Shown here one piece after another: positions 16,427-24,834 of a DNA stretch of 64,000 nt. A model generated the notes under the pieces. That model had not been told where the DNA came from, made no database searches, and saw only the letters and a program-made list of their open reading frames with translations. Made by a program: the position numbers and the translations under genes. Numbering within the stretch: position 1 is the stretch's first letter; each line of letters begins with the position of its first letter. Origin of the DNA: Flavobacteriales bacterium (GTDB taxonomy: Bacteria; Bacteroidota; Bacteroidia; Flavobacteriales_F; PHOS-HE28); NCBI GenBank assembly GCA_016721005.1, contig JADKJM010000004.1, positions 248,001-312,000 on the forward strand, written 5' to 3'.

Positions 16427-17737
16427 ATGAAAGCCCGCACCCTCAAGCGCACCAAGGTGAACGTCGTTACGTTGGGCTGTTCGAAGAACACCTTCGACAG
16501 CGAGGTGATGATGGCGCAGTTGAAGGCGAACGGGATCGCCGTGGACCACGAATCGGAGAGCGGGGACCACAACGTGGTGGTGATCAACACCTGCGGCTTC
16601 ATCGAGAATGCGAAGCAGGAGAGCATCGATACGATCCTCTCCTGGGCCAAGGCCAAGGATGAAGGGGCCGTGGAGAAGGTGTATGTCTCCGGATGCCTCA
16701 GCCAGCGCTATGCTCCGGAACTCATGGAAGGCATTCCGCAAGTGGATGCGTGGTTCGGTACGCGCGATCTGCCACGACTGCTGAAGACCTTGAAGGCGGA
16801 CTACAAGCACGAGTTGGTGGGCGAACGACTGCTGACCACACCAGCGCACTACGCCTACTTCAAGATCAGTGAGGGCTGTGACCGCAAGTGTTCTTTCTGC
16901 GCCATCCCGTTGATGCGCGGCAAGCACCTGAGCACGCCCCTGGAACAATTGGTGACCAACGCCAAAGGATTGGCCACACAAGGGGTGAAGGAGTTGATCC
17001 TCATCGCACAGGACCTCACGTACTACGGGCTTGATATCTACAAAAAGCGGAACCTCAGTGAACTGCTCGCGCAGCTCAGCGACGTGGAAGGGATCGATTG
17101 GATCCGCCTGCACTATGCCTTCCCGAGCGGTTTTCCGATGGATGTGTTGGACGTGATGCGCGAACGCAGCAACGTGTGCAACTACCTCGACATGCCTTTG
17201 CAACACGGCAGCACGAAGATGCTCACCCGCATGCGTCGTGGTATTACGCAGGAGAAGACCGAAGCGCTCGTGAACACCATCCGCGAGAAGGTGCCGGGTA
17301 TCGCCATCCGCACCACGTTGATCGCCGGTTTCCCGGGTGAAACGCAAGCGGATCACGACAGCAATCTGCAATGGATCGAACGGATGCGCTTTGACCGACT
17401 GGGTGCCTTCACCTACAGCCATGAAGAGGACACGCATGCATTCGGAATGGCGGATGATGTGGCTGCGGAAGTGAAGGAGGAGCGCGCCCAGGAGATCATG
17501 GAACTACAAGGCGGCATCAGCTTGGAGTTGAACCAGGCCAAGGTGGGCAAGGTCTTCAAGGTGCTGGTGGATAAGGCCGAGAGCGGACATTACATCGCGC
17601 GCACCGAGTTCGATTCACCGGAAGTGGACAACGAGGTGCTGATCCCGACCGAGGGGAACCACCTCCGCATAGGCGACTTCGCGGATGTCCGGATCACCGA
17701 AGCCCGGGAGCATGAGTTGATGGCGGTGGTTCTCTGA
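16427..17737 (+). CDS. rimO: Ribosomal protein uS12 methylthiotransferase
   Basis: 436 residues. The frame is open far upstream, but the start at 16427 fits the promoter and the family N-terminus. The UPF0004 domain has its three cysteines (TLGCSKN, NTCGFIENA, VSGCLSQRY). The radical-SAM cluster motif is CDRKCSFC, followed by AIPLMRG and LILIAQDLTYYG. The C-terminal TRAM region ends in an RxTEAREHELM-like tail. RimO adds a methylthio group to a conserved aspartate of ribosomal protein S12. Confidence 0.95.
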   Translation: MKARTLKRTKVNVVTLGCSKNTFDSEVMMAQLKANGIAVDHESESGDHNVVVINTCGFIENAKQESIDTILSWAKAKDEGAVEKVYVSGCLSQRYAPELMEGIPQVDAWFGTRDLPRLLKTLKADYKHELVGERLLTTPAHYAYFKISEGCDRKCSFCAIPLMRGKHLSTPLEQLVTNAKGLATQGVKELILIAQDLTYYGLDIYKKRNLSELLAQLSDVEGIDWIRLHYAFPSGFPMDVLDVMRERSNVCNYLDMPLQHGSTKMLTRMRRGITQEKTEALVNTIREKVPGIAIRTTLIAGFPGETQADHDSNLQWIERMRFDRLGAFTYSHEEDTHAFGMADDVAAEVKEERAQEIMELQGGISLELNQAKVGKVFKVLVDKAESGHYIARTEFDSPEVDNEVLIPTEGNHLRIGDFADVRITEAREHELMAVVL

Positions 17738-17920
17738 CCGCCTCCTCTTCGGCGTACATGCCACCGTGCCGATCGATGCATTGCCAGAACAATGTGCGCG
17801 GTCGTCCCGGTGGAAGGCGGGCGGGATCCACGGAAGGAATGGAAAGCGAATGGGGACCTGTTGTTCGTCATGGCCGTGTGGCGCGAATGGCGTGAACTTG
17901 GTCCTATCATTCCCACAGCC

Positions 17921-18271
17921 ATGATCAACACACTTCTTCTCCTGTTCGCATTCCACCAGCCTTTCATGTCAACTGCATCAGTCCCGGTCCTCACGGGCGG
18001 GAACGATGTAGCCGTCGTGGTGCATATCAAAGGACTCGATGATGCCATGTACGGCCGTTTGGCGAAGGTGATCGCTAGCGAACCTTCCGCATCGTTGGAG
18101 TACGGGTGCGTCTGGTCCGGTATCGTGGTATTCAAGTTCAACGATACGGCCTTCGCAGAGCGGGCTGATGTGGTGAGCCACGTGAGCCGGATCATGGACG
18201 ATGCGCGAATTTCCGCACCGGTGGAAGTGCTGCATGTCCACATGGAAGCCCGCGGACCGGGGAAGTGTTGA
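17921..18271 (+). CDS. Small secreted protein of unknown function
   Basis: 116 residues from the ATG at 17921, chosen because it opens a signal peptide (MINTLLLLFAFHQPFMSTAS). An upstream in-frame ATG would give a longer, non-hydrophobic N-terminus. The mature part has alternating strands and helices (VAVVVHIKGLDDAMYGRLAKV, WSGIVVFKF, VEVLHVHM) reminiscent of a ferredoxin-like/HMA fold, but without the metal-binding CxxC. No function is inferred. bshC starts 41 bp later. Confidence 0.55.
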   Translation: MINTLLLLFAFHQPFMSTASVPVLTGGNDVAVVVHIKGLDDAMYGRLAKVIASEPSASLEYGCVWSGIVVFKFNDTAFAERADVVSHVSRIMDDARISAPVEVLHVHMEARGPGKC

Positions 18272-18296
18272 GCGCGGTCCAGGAGTGGGACGCGGC

Positions 18297-18304
18297 TACC
18301 TTCG
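18297..18304 (+). promoter_or_regulatory. -7 box TACCTTCG for bshC
   Basis: TAnnTTCG form, 7 nt before the bshC ATG at 18312. A leaderless or near-leaderless transcript is expected. Confidence 0.5.
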
Positions 18305-18311
18305 GCGCCTC

Positions 18312-19898
18312 ATGCCTGCGCACCGGATCCTGTACGCTGCCACACACCGGTTCTCCAAGCTCGTGGAGGATCACGCCGCAGGTGATCCGTTCTTGGATGA
18401 CTTCAGGTCGTTCCCGTCCACACATGCTGGACTGGAACAAGCCGCTTCCGCGCGTGCGTTCTCTGCGGAACATCGATCCGTATTGGTGAAAGCACTTCAC
18501 CGGCAGTATGAAGGCATCGACATCGAAGGTCCGGTCCGGGAGAACATCGACCGGTTGTCTCAACCTGATGCGCTTACGGTCACCACAGGTCACCAGCTCT
18601 GCCTGTTCACCGGACCGCTCTACTTTCCGTTCAAACTGCTCAATACCATTCGGCTGGCACGAACGCTGTCGGGGGAATTGAAGCGTCCTGTGGTCCCGAT
18701 CTTCTGGATGGCCTCGGAGGATCATGATCGCGCAGAGATCGATCATGCGTGGTTGGCAGGGAAGAAGATCCAATGGCCGGGCGCTTCGGGTGGCGCGGTC
18801 GGTCGTCTCACCTTGAAAGGGATCGAAGCGGTTCTTGCCGAGGTGGATGACATACTTGGCGCGGGCATGGATGCCGATCGCGTGCGCGTAGAACTCCGCC
18901 GTTGTTACACACCCGGTTCGACACTTGCGGAAGCGACACGGCGTTTCGTGCATGCCTTGTTCGGTCGCTTCGGACTAGTGATCCTCGACGGCGACGACCG
19001 TGAGTTGAAGAAGCTCTTCATGCCGGTGATGCGCGAGGAGCTGCTGAACGGGATCACGCAACGCAGTGTGTCCTACGCCGATGAGCGGCTGAAGGAGCGG
19101 TACCCGAGCCAGGCCCATGCGCGCACCATCAACGTGTTCCACTTGCGACCGGGATATCGGTCGCGCATTGAGGCTGATGGCGATCACTATCAGGTCCTGG
19201 ACGGTGGGCCGCGCTTCACCTTGGATGAACTACTGCTCGATCTGGAAGTGCGACCACAGGACTATTCACCCAATGTGCTCCTCCGTCCGGTTTACCAGGA
19301 AGTGGTCCTGCCGAACATCGCTTACATCGGTGGGGGTGGTGAGTTGGCGTACTGGATGCAATTGAAATGGCTCTTCCAAGCGGTTCAAGCGCCGATGCCA
19401 GTGGTGTTGCTGCGGACATCGGCCGCGTTCCTTTCGGCAAAGCAGGGAAAGCAGCGCGGTGAGTTGGGCCTGTCGATCGAGGACCTGTTCAAACCCGCTC
19501 ATGAACTGCGCGACCGTGTGGCGCACCATTTCTCGGTGTTGGACACCGATGTGGTGGACGAGCAACAGGAGTTGGACGCTTTCTTCCAACGGTTGCGAAC
19601 GCGGACGGCGGCGGTTGATGCTACGTTGGGTGCCAGCACGGATGCCGCACAGGTACGCGCGCAACGACTGCTGATGAATTTGCAAGGCAAGATGGACCGT
19701 GCGCTACGGAGGAAGGAGAAGGTGCATATCGATCGGTTGGACGGGGTGTTGGAAGCACTCTTTCCAGCTGGTGGACTGCAAGAGCGCCGGGACAATCTCC
19801 TGCCAATGCTCGCCGCTCATGGTCCGGAGCTGCTGGATCGGCTGCTGGAAACGCTGGATCCGTTGAACATGCATTTCACGGTCATTTCCGAGGACTAG
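18312..19898 (+). CDS. bshC: Bacillithiol biosynthesis cysteine-adding enzyme BshC
   Basis: 528 residues from the ATG at 18312 (MPAHRILYAATHRFSKLV); residues encoded upstream in frame are not conserved. Characteristic segments are TTGHQLCLFTGPLYFPFK, FWMASEDHDRAEIDH, PNVLLRPVYQEVVLPN and YIGGGGELAYW, with a coiled-coil insertion near the C-terminus. The family adds cysteine to GlcN-malate in bacillithiol synthesis, and BshC is typical of Bacteroidota as well as Firmicutes. bshA and bshB are not in the window. Confidence 0.93.
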   Translation: MPAHRILYAATHRFSKLVEDHAAGDPFLDDFRSFPSTHAGLEQAASARAFSAEHRSVLVKALHRQYEGIDIEGPVRENIDRLSQPDALTVTTGHQLCLFTGPLYFPFKLLNTIRLARTLSGELKRPVVPIFWMASEDHDRAEIDHAWLAGKKIQWPGASGGAVGRLTLKGIEAVLAEVDDILGAGMDADRVRVELRRCYTPGSTLAEATRRFVHALFGRFGLVILDGDDRELKKLFMPVMREELLNGITQRSVSYADERLKERYPSQAHARTINVFHLRPGYRSRIEADGDHYQVLDGGPRFTLDELLLDLEVRPQDYSPNVLLRPVYQEVVLPNIAYIGGGGELAYWMQLKWLFQAVQAPMPVVLLRTSAAFLSAKQGKQRGELGLSIEDLFKPAHELRDRVAHHFSVLDTDVVDEQQELDAFFQRLRTRTAAVDATLGASTDAAQVRAQRLLMNLQGKMDRALRRKEKVHIDRLDGVLEALFPAGGLQERRDNLLPMLAAHGPELLDRLLETLDPLNMHFTVISED

Positions 19899-19929
19899 GG
19901 ACGCTACAACGAGGCATATCCCTGCTGGC

Positions 19930-19937
19930 TACCTTCG
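19930..19937 (+). promoter_or_regulatory. -7 box TACCTTCG for guaA
   Basis: TAnnTTCG form followed by CCGCC, 18 nt before the guaA ATG at 19956. The extended TACCTTCGCC recurs at the transaldolase promoter (63355-63364). Confidence 0.5.
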
Positions 19938-19955
19938 CCGCCTGCCGCAACAACC

Positions 19956-21506
19956 ATGGCGCGGTGTACTCCTTTGCCGGACAGCATCCTCATTCTCGAC
20001 CACGGTTCCCAATACACGCAACTGATCGCGCGTCGCGTGCGCGAGTTGAATGTGTATTGCGAGATCCATCCCTTCTCCAAGGCGCAACAATTCGCCAACG
20101 ACCCGAACATCAAAGGGGTCATCCTCAGTGGTAGTCCCAGCAGCGTACACGAACCGAACGCACCGGACACGGATCTCACGGGGATCCTCGGAAAGCTCCC
20201 GGTCCTCGCGGTCTGCTATGGCGCACAGCTCATCGCCAAACGGGCAGGGGCGATCGTGGAGCGCAGCAAGATCCGCGAATACGGGCGTGCGCACTTGAGC
20301 ACGATCAGTGATCACCGCTTGTTCGATGGGATCGAGGCTGGTTCGCAGGTCTGGATGAGCCACGGCGATTCCATCACGGCGCCGAGCGAGGCGATGGAAG
20401 TGTTGGCCAGCACCAAGGATGTGCCGGTCGCGGCCTTCGCGTTGAACGATCAACTCACGTTCGCGGTGCAGTTCCATCCGGAGGTGTATCACACCACGGA
20501 TGGCGCGCAACTGCTCCACAACTTCGTGATCGGCATTTGCGGATGCGCAGGCGATTGGACACCGCATGGTTTCGTGCAGATGACCGTGGATCGGCTACGC
20601 GCGGATCTCGGAAGTGATCAAGTTGTACTCGCCCTTAGCGGCGGTGTGGACAGTTCCGTGGCAGCACTCTTGTTGGATCGCGCCATCGGCGATCAGCTCC
20701 ATTGCATTTTCGTGGACAACGGCTTGTTACGGAAGGATGAATATGCGCGCGTGCTGGAGAGTTACCGGCACTTGGGCTTGAACATCACCGGCGTGGATGC
20801 CCGCGAGGATTTCATCACCGCACTGAAAGGGTTGGAGGACCCGGAGACCAAACGCAAGGCCGTCGGTCGGACCTTCATCGAGGTGTTCGATCGTGAAGCG
20901 CATCGGATCACCGATGTGAAGTGGTTGGCCCAAGGAACCATCTATCCGGATGTGATCGAAAGCGTGAGCGTGAACGGGCCGAGTGTGACGATCAAGAGCC
21001 ACCACAATGTGGGCGGCTTACCGGACCGCATGAAGTTGAAAGTGGTGGAACCATTGCGCCTGCTCTTCAAGGATGAGGTTCGCCGCGTGGGCAAGGAGTT
21101 GGGCTTGGACCCGAACATCCTCGGTCGCCATCCATTCCCGGGTCCTGGCCTTTCCATCCGCATCCTTGGTGAAGTGACGGCTGAACGGGTCGCGCTCCTG
21201 CAAGAGGTCGATCACATCTTCATCCAAGGACTGCGTGATGAAGGATTGTATGATCAGGTGTGGCAAGCGGGCGCGATCCTGCTACCGGTAAAGAGCGTAG
21301 GTGTGATGGGTGATGAGCGCACGTACGAGAACGCGGTCGCGCTGCGCGCGGTGACCAGCACGGATGGGATGACCGCCGATTGGTGTCACCTCCCGTACGA
21401 GTTCCTGGCACGGATATCGAACAGCATCATCAACCGCGTGAAAGGCGTGAACCGCGTGGTCTACGACATCAGTTCAAAGCCACCTGCTACCATCGAGTGG
21501 GAATGA
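19956..21506 (+). CDS. guaA: GMP synthase (glutamine-hydrolysing)
   Basis: 516 residues. The class I amidotransferase domain has the nucleophile in AVCYGAQLIAK and the histidine in VQFHPEVYHT. The ATP-pyrophosphatase P-loop is LALSGGVDSSVAALLL. The C-terminal dimerisation domain ends KPPATIEWE, the usual GuaA terminus. It converts XMP to GMP. Its stop overlaps the start of the LysM gene (ATGA), so the two are translationally coupled. Confidence 0.97.
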   Translation: MARCTPLPDSILILDHGSQYTQLIARRVRELNVYCEIHPFSKAQQFANDPNIKGVILSGSPSSVHEPNAPDTDLTGILGKLPVLAVCYGAQLIAKRAGAIVERSKIREYGRAHLSTISDHRLFDGIEAGSQVWMSHGDSITAPSEAMEVLASTKDVPVAAFALNDQLTFAVQFHPEVYHTTDGAQLLHNFVIGICGCAGDWTPHGFVQMTVDRLRADLGSDQVVLALSGGVDSSVAALLLDRAIGDQLHCIFVDNGLLRKDEYARVLESYRHLGLNITGVDAREDFITALKGLEDPETKRKAVGRTFIEVFDREAHRITDVKWLAQGTIYPDVIESVSVNGPSVTIKSHHNVGGLPDRMKLKVVEPLRLLFKDEVRRVGKELGLDPNILGRHPFPGPGLSIRILGEVTAERVALLQEVDHIFIQGLRDEGLYDQVWQAGAILLPVKSVGVMGDERTYENAVALRAVTSTDGMTADWCHLPYEFLARISNSIINRVKGVNRVVYDISSKPPATIEWE

Positions 21507-23281
21507 TCCAACTGCGAAGCATCCTGGTCGCGATCCTGATCGCTGCGCAAACCGTGGCGGTCGGACAGGATACGCGCACCATCGATGGCCGGAAGTACTT
21601 GGTACACATCGTGGAGGTCGGCCAAACGCTGTACGCGATCTCCCGCAGCTATGCGGTGCCGGTGGATGCGTTGGTGGCGGCGAACCCGGGTAGCGTGGAT
21701 GGATTGCGCATCGGACAGGAACTACTGATCCCGAAGGATGCCGTGATGCGCAAGGAGGCGCGCATGGCCCCGACGCTGGAGAGTGGTGGCGAGCTGCGCC
21801 ATACGGTGGCACGGAAGGAAACCGTCTTCGGCATCGCACGCAAGTACGGCGTGGATGTGAACGATCTCCTGGCGCGCAACCCCGGCATTCAAACCGGATT
21901 GCAGGAGGGAACGGAACTGATCATCCCCACCACGAAAGTGATCGGCGTCAGCGAGCCGGCTCTTCGCCCTGCGAATGGATCCATTGCCGTTGATCATGTG
22001 GTGCAGCAAGGTGAAACCCTTTACTCGCTCGGGCTGCGCTATCGCGTGAAGCCCGAGGAGATCCTGGACGCCAACGGTGGTCTTCCATCAGGTCTTCAAG
22101 CGGGATCCACGATCCGCATTCCCAAGCCGCTCGAGGTGTCCCGGACCGATACCGCGATGGTGGGAACAGCGCCTGTCCGGGAGAAGTACCATGTGGCCTT
22201 CCTGTTGCCGTTCGCCGTCGGACGCAATGACAGCACGCTGGAGAGCACGGCTCTTGCGGAAGGCGGTCCACGCTTCTATGAACCCACGCGGATCGCGGCG
22301 CAGTTCTACGCTGGCGCTCAATTGGCCTTGGATTCACTGGTGGAACTGGGATTCAATGCCGATGTGGATGTGATGGATGTGGGCGATGACCAAAGCCAAT
22401 GGGGACCAGTGCTGAAGAGTGACGCGTTGAACGATGTGGACCTCTTCATCGGCCCGTTCCATCGTACGGCCATCGAGCAACTGACCCGCGCCCATCCGAA
22501 AGCACAAGTGATCTGCCCGGTGCCGCAGACAAGCAAGGTGATCCTCGGCCAACCGCAGGTGAGCAAGGTGGCACCCGTTCGCAGCGACCTCTTGAAACAT
22601 GGCTGCCGGTATGTCGCGAACCGGTTCGCGCGGGAGAACATCCTCCTGCTCCAGCCGGATATCCAAGCGGAGAAGGAGATGCAAGGCCAAGCACTTTCGG
22701 CGATCAACGGTTCGCTCGCCTTGCAATCATTGCGCTACCGCGATTCCGTCCTGGTCGTTCGCACCGGACGCCGTGATATCGGGGATCTCGCTGCGCGCTT
22801 GGAGACCGGCCGTACGAACGTGGTGGTGGTGCCGAGCGAGGACGTGGAGTACGTGACCACCGTGGTGAACCGCTTGAAACCGCTTGCTGCCAAGCAGGCC
22901 ATCGTGCTGGTGGGTATGGAAGCGTGGTTGGACATGCAAACTGTCGCAGCCCAGGATCTTGATCTCCTGAACTTCCATTTCGCCGCAGCATCCTTCATCG
23001 ACCCCACGGCCAGCAAAGTGATCCGCTTCACCCGTGCGTTCCGTGAGCGATTCCACACGGACATCGATGAATATGCCTTGCTCGGTTTCGATGTCACCTT
23101 CCACTTCCTTCACGAGTTGATGGAGAATGGACCGAACGACACAGAGGCGGCACAACGGCCGGTCCCGGAACAGTTGCACATGGGCTTTCGCATGAGCCGC
23201 ACCGGACCGGAGAACGGATCCCGGAACGACTATGCCGTGATGCTCCGGCAGAAGGACCTGAAGTTGGAGAAAGCGCCGTGA
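21503..23281 (+). CDS. LysM-repeat protein fused to a periplasmic-binding-protein-like domain
   Basis: 592 residues from the ATG at 21503, which overlaps the guaA stop. A signal peptide (MIQLRSILVAILIAAQTVAVG) is followed by three LysM repeats at about residues 32-77, 96-140 and 157-200 (each with G-[QE]-T-[LV]-[YF]-x-I/L and a closing IPK or IPT). Then comes a region of about 370 residues resembling type-I periplasmic-binding folds (YHVAFLLPFAVGRNDS, AAQFYAGAQLALDSL, DLFIGPFHRTAIEQ). LysM binds peptidoglycan. The receptor-like part lacks any transporter partner here. A cell-wall-anchored sensing or lipoprotein-assembly role is inference. Confidence 0.85.
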   Translation: MIQLRSILVAILIAAQTVAVGQDTRTIDGRKYLVHIVEVGQTLYAISRSYAVPVDALVAANPGSVDGLRIGQELLIPKDAVMRKEARMAPTLESGGELRHTVARKETVFGIARKYGVDVNDLLARNPGIQTGLQEGTELIIPTTKVIGVSEPALRPANGSIAVDHVVQQGETLYSLGLRYRVKPEEILDANGGLPSGLQAGSTIRIPKPLEVSRTDTAMVGTAPVREKYHVAFLLPFAVGRNDSTLESTALAEGGPRFYEPTRIAAQFYAGAQLALDSLVELGFNADVDVMDVGDDQSQWGPVLKSDALNDVDLFIGPFHRTAIEQLTRAHPKAQVICPVPQTSKVILGQPQVSKVAPVRSDLLKHGCRYVANRFARENILLLQPDIQAEKEMQGQALSAINGSLALQSLRYRDSVLVVRTGRRDIGDLAARLETGRTNVVVVPSEDVEYVTTVVNRLKPLAAKQAIVLVGMEAWLDMQTVAAQDLDLLNFHFAAASFIDPTASKVIRFTRAFRERFHTDIDEYALLGFDVTFHFLHELMENGPNDTEAAQRPVPEQLHMGFRMSRTGPENGSRNDYAVMLRQKDLKLEKAP

Positions 23282-23288
23282 TCGGCGA

Positions 23289-24395
23289 TCAACCTATAGC
23301 GTCGTTCACACCCGGAAGGCCTAGGCGGTGCAGCATCGCATAGTGCGAACGCAATGCAGAGATCAACGTCGGATTCTCCTTGTAGGCCACGCCGAATTCC
23401 TCTGCCGTGCGCTTTACGATGGGTGCGATCGCAGGATAGTGGACATGGGCAACGCGCGGGAACAGATGGTGTTCGATCTGGAAATTCAATCCACCCACGT
23501 ACCAGCCGATCCACTTGTTGTCCCGACTGAAATTCATGGTGGTCTCCAACTGATGCACGGCCCAGTCGTTCCGGATCGTGCCGTGTTCATCCGGCAACGG
23601 ATGCGTGGTTCCTTCCACCGTGTGCGCGAGTTGGAACACCAGGGTGAGGATCATGCCCGCAATGAAGTGCATGACCAGGAAACCCGTGATCACTTGCCAC
23701 CACGCCACGCCGAGTGCGATCGGTAACCCGATGATCGCCGCGAAGTAGACGACCTTCATCGCAATGATCCGGGCCAAGGACATGCGCCGTTCTTGTCCAT
23801 TGCCTGGATCCACACCATCCCGAGCGAACTGCGCGAACTGAATGAGGTCCTTCGCAAGAACCCAGTACAAGGTGAGCAAGCCGTAGAACAAGGTGGCATA
23901 GATCCACTGGATGCGATGGAACCAACGGCGTTCCGTGTGGGGAGAGAACTTCAACACGAGCCGGTCCTCGATGTCCTCATCCACATGCGTGACATTGGTG
24001 TAGGTGTGATGGAGGATGTTGTGCTGGAGTTTCCAATTGTGCGCACTTCCGCCACAGAGGTTCAACGTGTGCCCCAGCCACCAATTCACGCGCTCGCTCT
24101 TCGAGAAAGCGCCATGATTCGCATCGTGCATCACACTCATCCCGATCCCTGCAAGGCCAAAGCCCATGAGCGCCCAGAGGACGAGACCGAAGCCATACGA
24201 AGGCTGAAGAAGGAGCAGGATGAAAAAGGGAACCATGTACAAGGAGATCAGGATCACCGCCTTGGTGATCAACGTCGCATTCGCGTGGCGGCTCAAACCG
24301 TGCTCCTTGAAGTAGGCTTCCACACGCGCTTTAAGGGTGGGGTAGAAGGCACTGCGTTCCGGTGGAACGAACTTCACATGATCCTTCCTTCCCAT
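23289..24395 (-). CDS. Membrane fatty-acid desaturase (front-end/linoleoyl-CoA desaturase type)
   Basis: 368 residues. The three histidine boxes are HDANH (residues 90-94), HNILHH (125-130) and QIEHH near residue 310, flanked by two pairs of hydrophobic helices. The Q in the third box is the mark of front-end desaturases (delta-5/delta-6 type), although no cytochrome b5 domain is fused. The family introduces double bonds in acyl chains at the membrane using a di-iron centre. It converges on the LysM gene (7-bp gap); promoter TAGATTCG at 24443-24450. Confidence 0.9.
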   Translation of the reverse strand: MGRKDHVKFVPPERSAFYPTLKARVEAYFKEHGLSRHANATLITKAVILISLYMVPFFILLLLQPSYGFGLVLWALMGFGLAGIGMSVMHDANHGAFSKSERVNWWLGHTLNLCGGSAHNWKLQHNILHHTYTNVTHVDEDIEDRLVLKFSPHTERRWFHRIQWIYATLFYGLLTLYWVLAKDLIQFAQFARDGVDPGNGQERRMSLARIIAMKVVYFAAIIGLPIALGVAWWQVITGFLVMHFIAGMILTLVFQLAHTVEGTTHPLPDEHGTIRNDWAVHQLETTMNFSRDNKWIGWYVGGLNFQIEHHLFPRVAHVHYPAIAPIVKRTAEEFGVAYKENPTLISALRSHYAMLHRLGLPGVNDAIG

Positions 24396-24442
24396 TGTGC
24401 GTTGCCGATGCTCCTGCGGAACGAAGTCCCTCGGATGCGCCG

Positions 24443-24450
24443 CGAATCTA
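24443..24450 (-). promoter_or_regulatory. -7 box TAGATTCG for the desaturase
   Basis: Minus-strand TAnnTTCG, 47 nt before the ATG at 24395. Confidence 0.45.
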
Positions 24451-24465
24451 GGTCTTCATGAAAGG

Positions 24466-24788
24466 TGCCCTGCCACCAGCGCCACGGCAAACGCATCTAC
24501 TTCACCTATAGGTCCGGGCCTTCAGCCCTTGAATACCACATGCATCATCCCAGCCAATGGCGTGGCCATCGGCTGGGATGATGCCGGTCCGTTGGCCCTC
24601 GACGTGTTAAGAGAAGGGTGGCATTGGCGCGATCCACCGGTTGAGGAAGGACTGAAGGCCCGACCTGATGCCTGCCCCGTGGCGAAGCCATGGGGCAAGC
24701 GGTGCCGAATGAGCCGGAGGGCTGAAGGTCCGACCACATGACCATGGCCTGGGATCTTGATGCGGTTGCCCTGCCACCAGCGCCACGG
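24466..24788. repeat. 22-bp direct repeats bracketing a palindromic island
   Basis: 24466-24487 and 24767-24788 are identical over 22 bp (starting TGCCCTGCCACCAGCG). The 279 bp between them hold the inverted repeats described in the next entry. The whole stretch between the desaturase and the tricorn-like gene (24396-24834) holds no supported gene. Confidence 0.8.
24511..24735. repeat. REP/MITE-like element: terminal inverted repeats and two strong hairpins
   Basis: The left end starts GGTCCGGGCCTTCAGCCC; the reverse complement of the right end (to 24735) reads GGTCGGACCTTCAGCCC, so the ends are imperfect inverted repeats of about 18 bp. A third inverted copy is at 24649-24665. Inside, 24542-24561 pairs with 24565-24584 (20-nt arms, one mismatch, 3-nt loop), and 24673-24683 pairs with 24687-24697 (11-nt arms, one G:T). 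No transposase lies nearby. It resembles REP or MITE elements mobilised in trans. Confidence 0.7.
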
Positions 24789-24834
24789 ATCGAGCGATCG
24801 ACACCCCTGTGTATCCCGAGCGATGGCCGATGTC

